Below, one piece after another: positions 6,133-7,032 of a stretch of DNA of 7,032 nucleotides. Each line of letters begins with the position of its first letter. Position 1 is the stretch's first letter. Source of the DNA: Bacilli bacterium (lineage in GTDB: Bacteria > Bacillota_I > Bacilli_A > RF39 > UBA660); assembly GCA_017411235.1 (NCBI GenBank), contig JAFPMR010000158.1, positions 1 through 7,032 on the forward strand. Direction: 5' to 3'. The notes beneath the pieces are model-generated. The model had not been told where the DNA came from. It searched no databases and saw nothing but the letters and a program-made list of their open reading frames with translations. Both the position numbers and the translations under genes were made by a program.

Positions 6133-7032
6133 TATTTTATTTAAGACTTTCTTTTGTCTTTTTCCTTTAGAATGGTATTTTTCCATTGTTTCTTGTTTAT
6201 GTTGTAATTTATTAAATTGATTAGTTAGATTATTTCTTACTCTAGTAATAGATGCTTGATAGGCTTCATCTGTAGCTAATTCAGGATATTTAGCATATGC
6301 TTGTTGTTCTATATATTCTAGTTGTACTAGGTCTTTGTATGCTAAGTCTATAGCGCCATCTAAAGCATCTTGACCTTTTTTAATACTTTCTAAATCTACT
6401 GGAGTATAACGATTAGCTTTTCTATTTAAGAATGCATGAGCAAATCCTAAATGGTTATCTACTACTAAACCTATAGTAAATAATCTAAAGTATTTGTTTC
6501 TTACAAAAGGGAAAGCAAGTAGGGAAGTCATTTCTAATAAGAATGATGCTTTATTAAAACGATGCATCATGATTCTTCGATCAGTACTAGCTACTTGTTC
6601 TTTTGTCATACCTTCTAGTTTATCTAGTTTCTTTAATAAGTTATTATTAGTTTCTTCTTTATATTCTAAATGCATTGCTTCTATTTCATGTTGTAAACCA
6701 TTTATTTCTGATTCTTTAATAGTATCATCTAGTTCTTTCTTTTCAAAAGCTACATCTTTTTCTTTAGATGTTTTTAGTTTTTCTTTAGCACTTCTTAGTT
6801 CTTCTTCTTTTTTCTTTAATCTTTCTTTTTGGTCTTTAGTTAGTTTATCGCCATATTTGATTCTATTATCAGATATTCTATCTAACATTTCATCTATTTT
6901 CTTTTCTTCAGATTCGTAATCTTTTTCAAAGAAATCATTTTTAGCAGCTTCTTTTTTAGCTTCATAGATTACGTCTTCTGTTTTGTTATTTAGTTTATCT
7001 AGTTTCATATCTAATGAGATATCTTTTTTATC
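6118..7032 (-). CDS. Coiled-coil protein with central hydrophobic hairpin, 5' end beyond window
   Basis: The family is not recognised. Counting from the first ATG inside the window (7008) there are 296 residues, but that ATG has no ribosome site and the frame stays open for 8 more codons to the edge, so the gene probably starts outside. Residues about 1-140 are highly charged (KKKEEELRSAKEKLK and similar), with heptad-like spacing that predicts a long coiled coil. Residues 154-195 hold two hydrophobic stretches, SFLLEMTSLLAFPFV and FRLFTIGLVVDNHLGFAHAF, separated by a short basic turn (RNKYFR), so they could form a membrane hairpin or a buried helical pair. Residues 205-285 are helical again, and the tail is basic (KGKRQKKVLNK). 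This resembles a membrane-attached structural or scaffold protein, as an inference only. It ends at its own hairpin terminator and is separate from the next operon. Confidence 0.8.
   Translation of the reverse strand, partial: DKKDISLDMKLDKLNNKTEDVIYEAKKEAAKNDFFEKDYESEEKKIDEMLDRISDNRIKYGDKLTKDQKERLKKKEEELRSAKEKLKTSKEKDVAFEKKELDDTIKESEINGLQHEIEAMHLEYKEETNNNLLKKLDKLEGMTKEQVASTDRRIMMHRFNKASFLLEMTSLLAFPFVRNKYFRLFTIGLVVDNHLGFAHAFLNRKANRYTPVDLESIKKGQDALDGAIDLAYKDLVQLEYIEQQAYAKYPELATDEAYQASITRVRNNLTNQFNKLQHKQETMEKYHSKGKRQKKVLNKIEAAA

Noticed and set aside
6494..6919. Plus-strand open frame of 141 codons rich in Ser, Phe and Leu
   Set aside because: It lies antisense to the coiled-coil gene, and its Ser/Phe/Leu-rich composition is the reverse-complement shadow of Lys/Glu-rich codons. 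It has no ribosome site.

Overview
The window is mostly AT-rich DNA (about 30% GC by eye). It is bacterial, with standard stop codons and TGG for Trp, A/T-ending codons and clear Shine-Dalgarno sites. The main gene is a pyruvate:ferredoxin oxidoreductase, so the host is probably an anaerobic low-GC Firmicutes or Mollicutes-related gut-type bacterium. Nothing fixes the species, and UGA is not read as Trp here.

Layout. Positions 1 to about 130 are a GC-rich stub (about 58% GC). It reads best as a minus-strand coding fragment and is unlike everything else here; a chimeric contig end is the simplest explanation. A plus-strand pair follows: a membrane-anchored protein with a lysozyme-fold extracellular region (137-1273) and, 2 nt later, nifJ (1276-4650). 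The nifJ stop codon lies inside a hairpin terminator that also serves the convergent minus-strand operon.

The minus-strand side has two units. A coiled-coil protein with a central hydrophobic hairpin enters from the right edge (6118-7032, 5' end probably missing) and ends at its own terminator. An extended -10 promoter then begins a two-gene operon: an acidic 59-residue protein (5876-6055) not previously listed as an ORF because of its size, overlapping a 404-residue protein of unknown function (4669-5883).

Only nifJ has a secure function: pyruvate oxidation to acetyl-CoA with reduction of ferredoxin or flavodoxin. The most interesting points are an apparent internal duplication of the lysozyme-like domain in the first gene, and the coupled acidic-microprotein/404-residue pair, whose larger member has a central layout vaguely like HopA1-type proteins. 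No RNA genes, CRISPR arrays, insertion sequences or sizeable repeats were seen, and no stretch over 300 bases lacks a gene.
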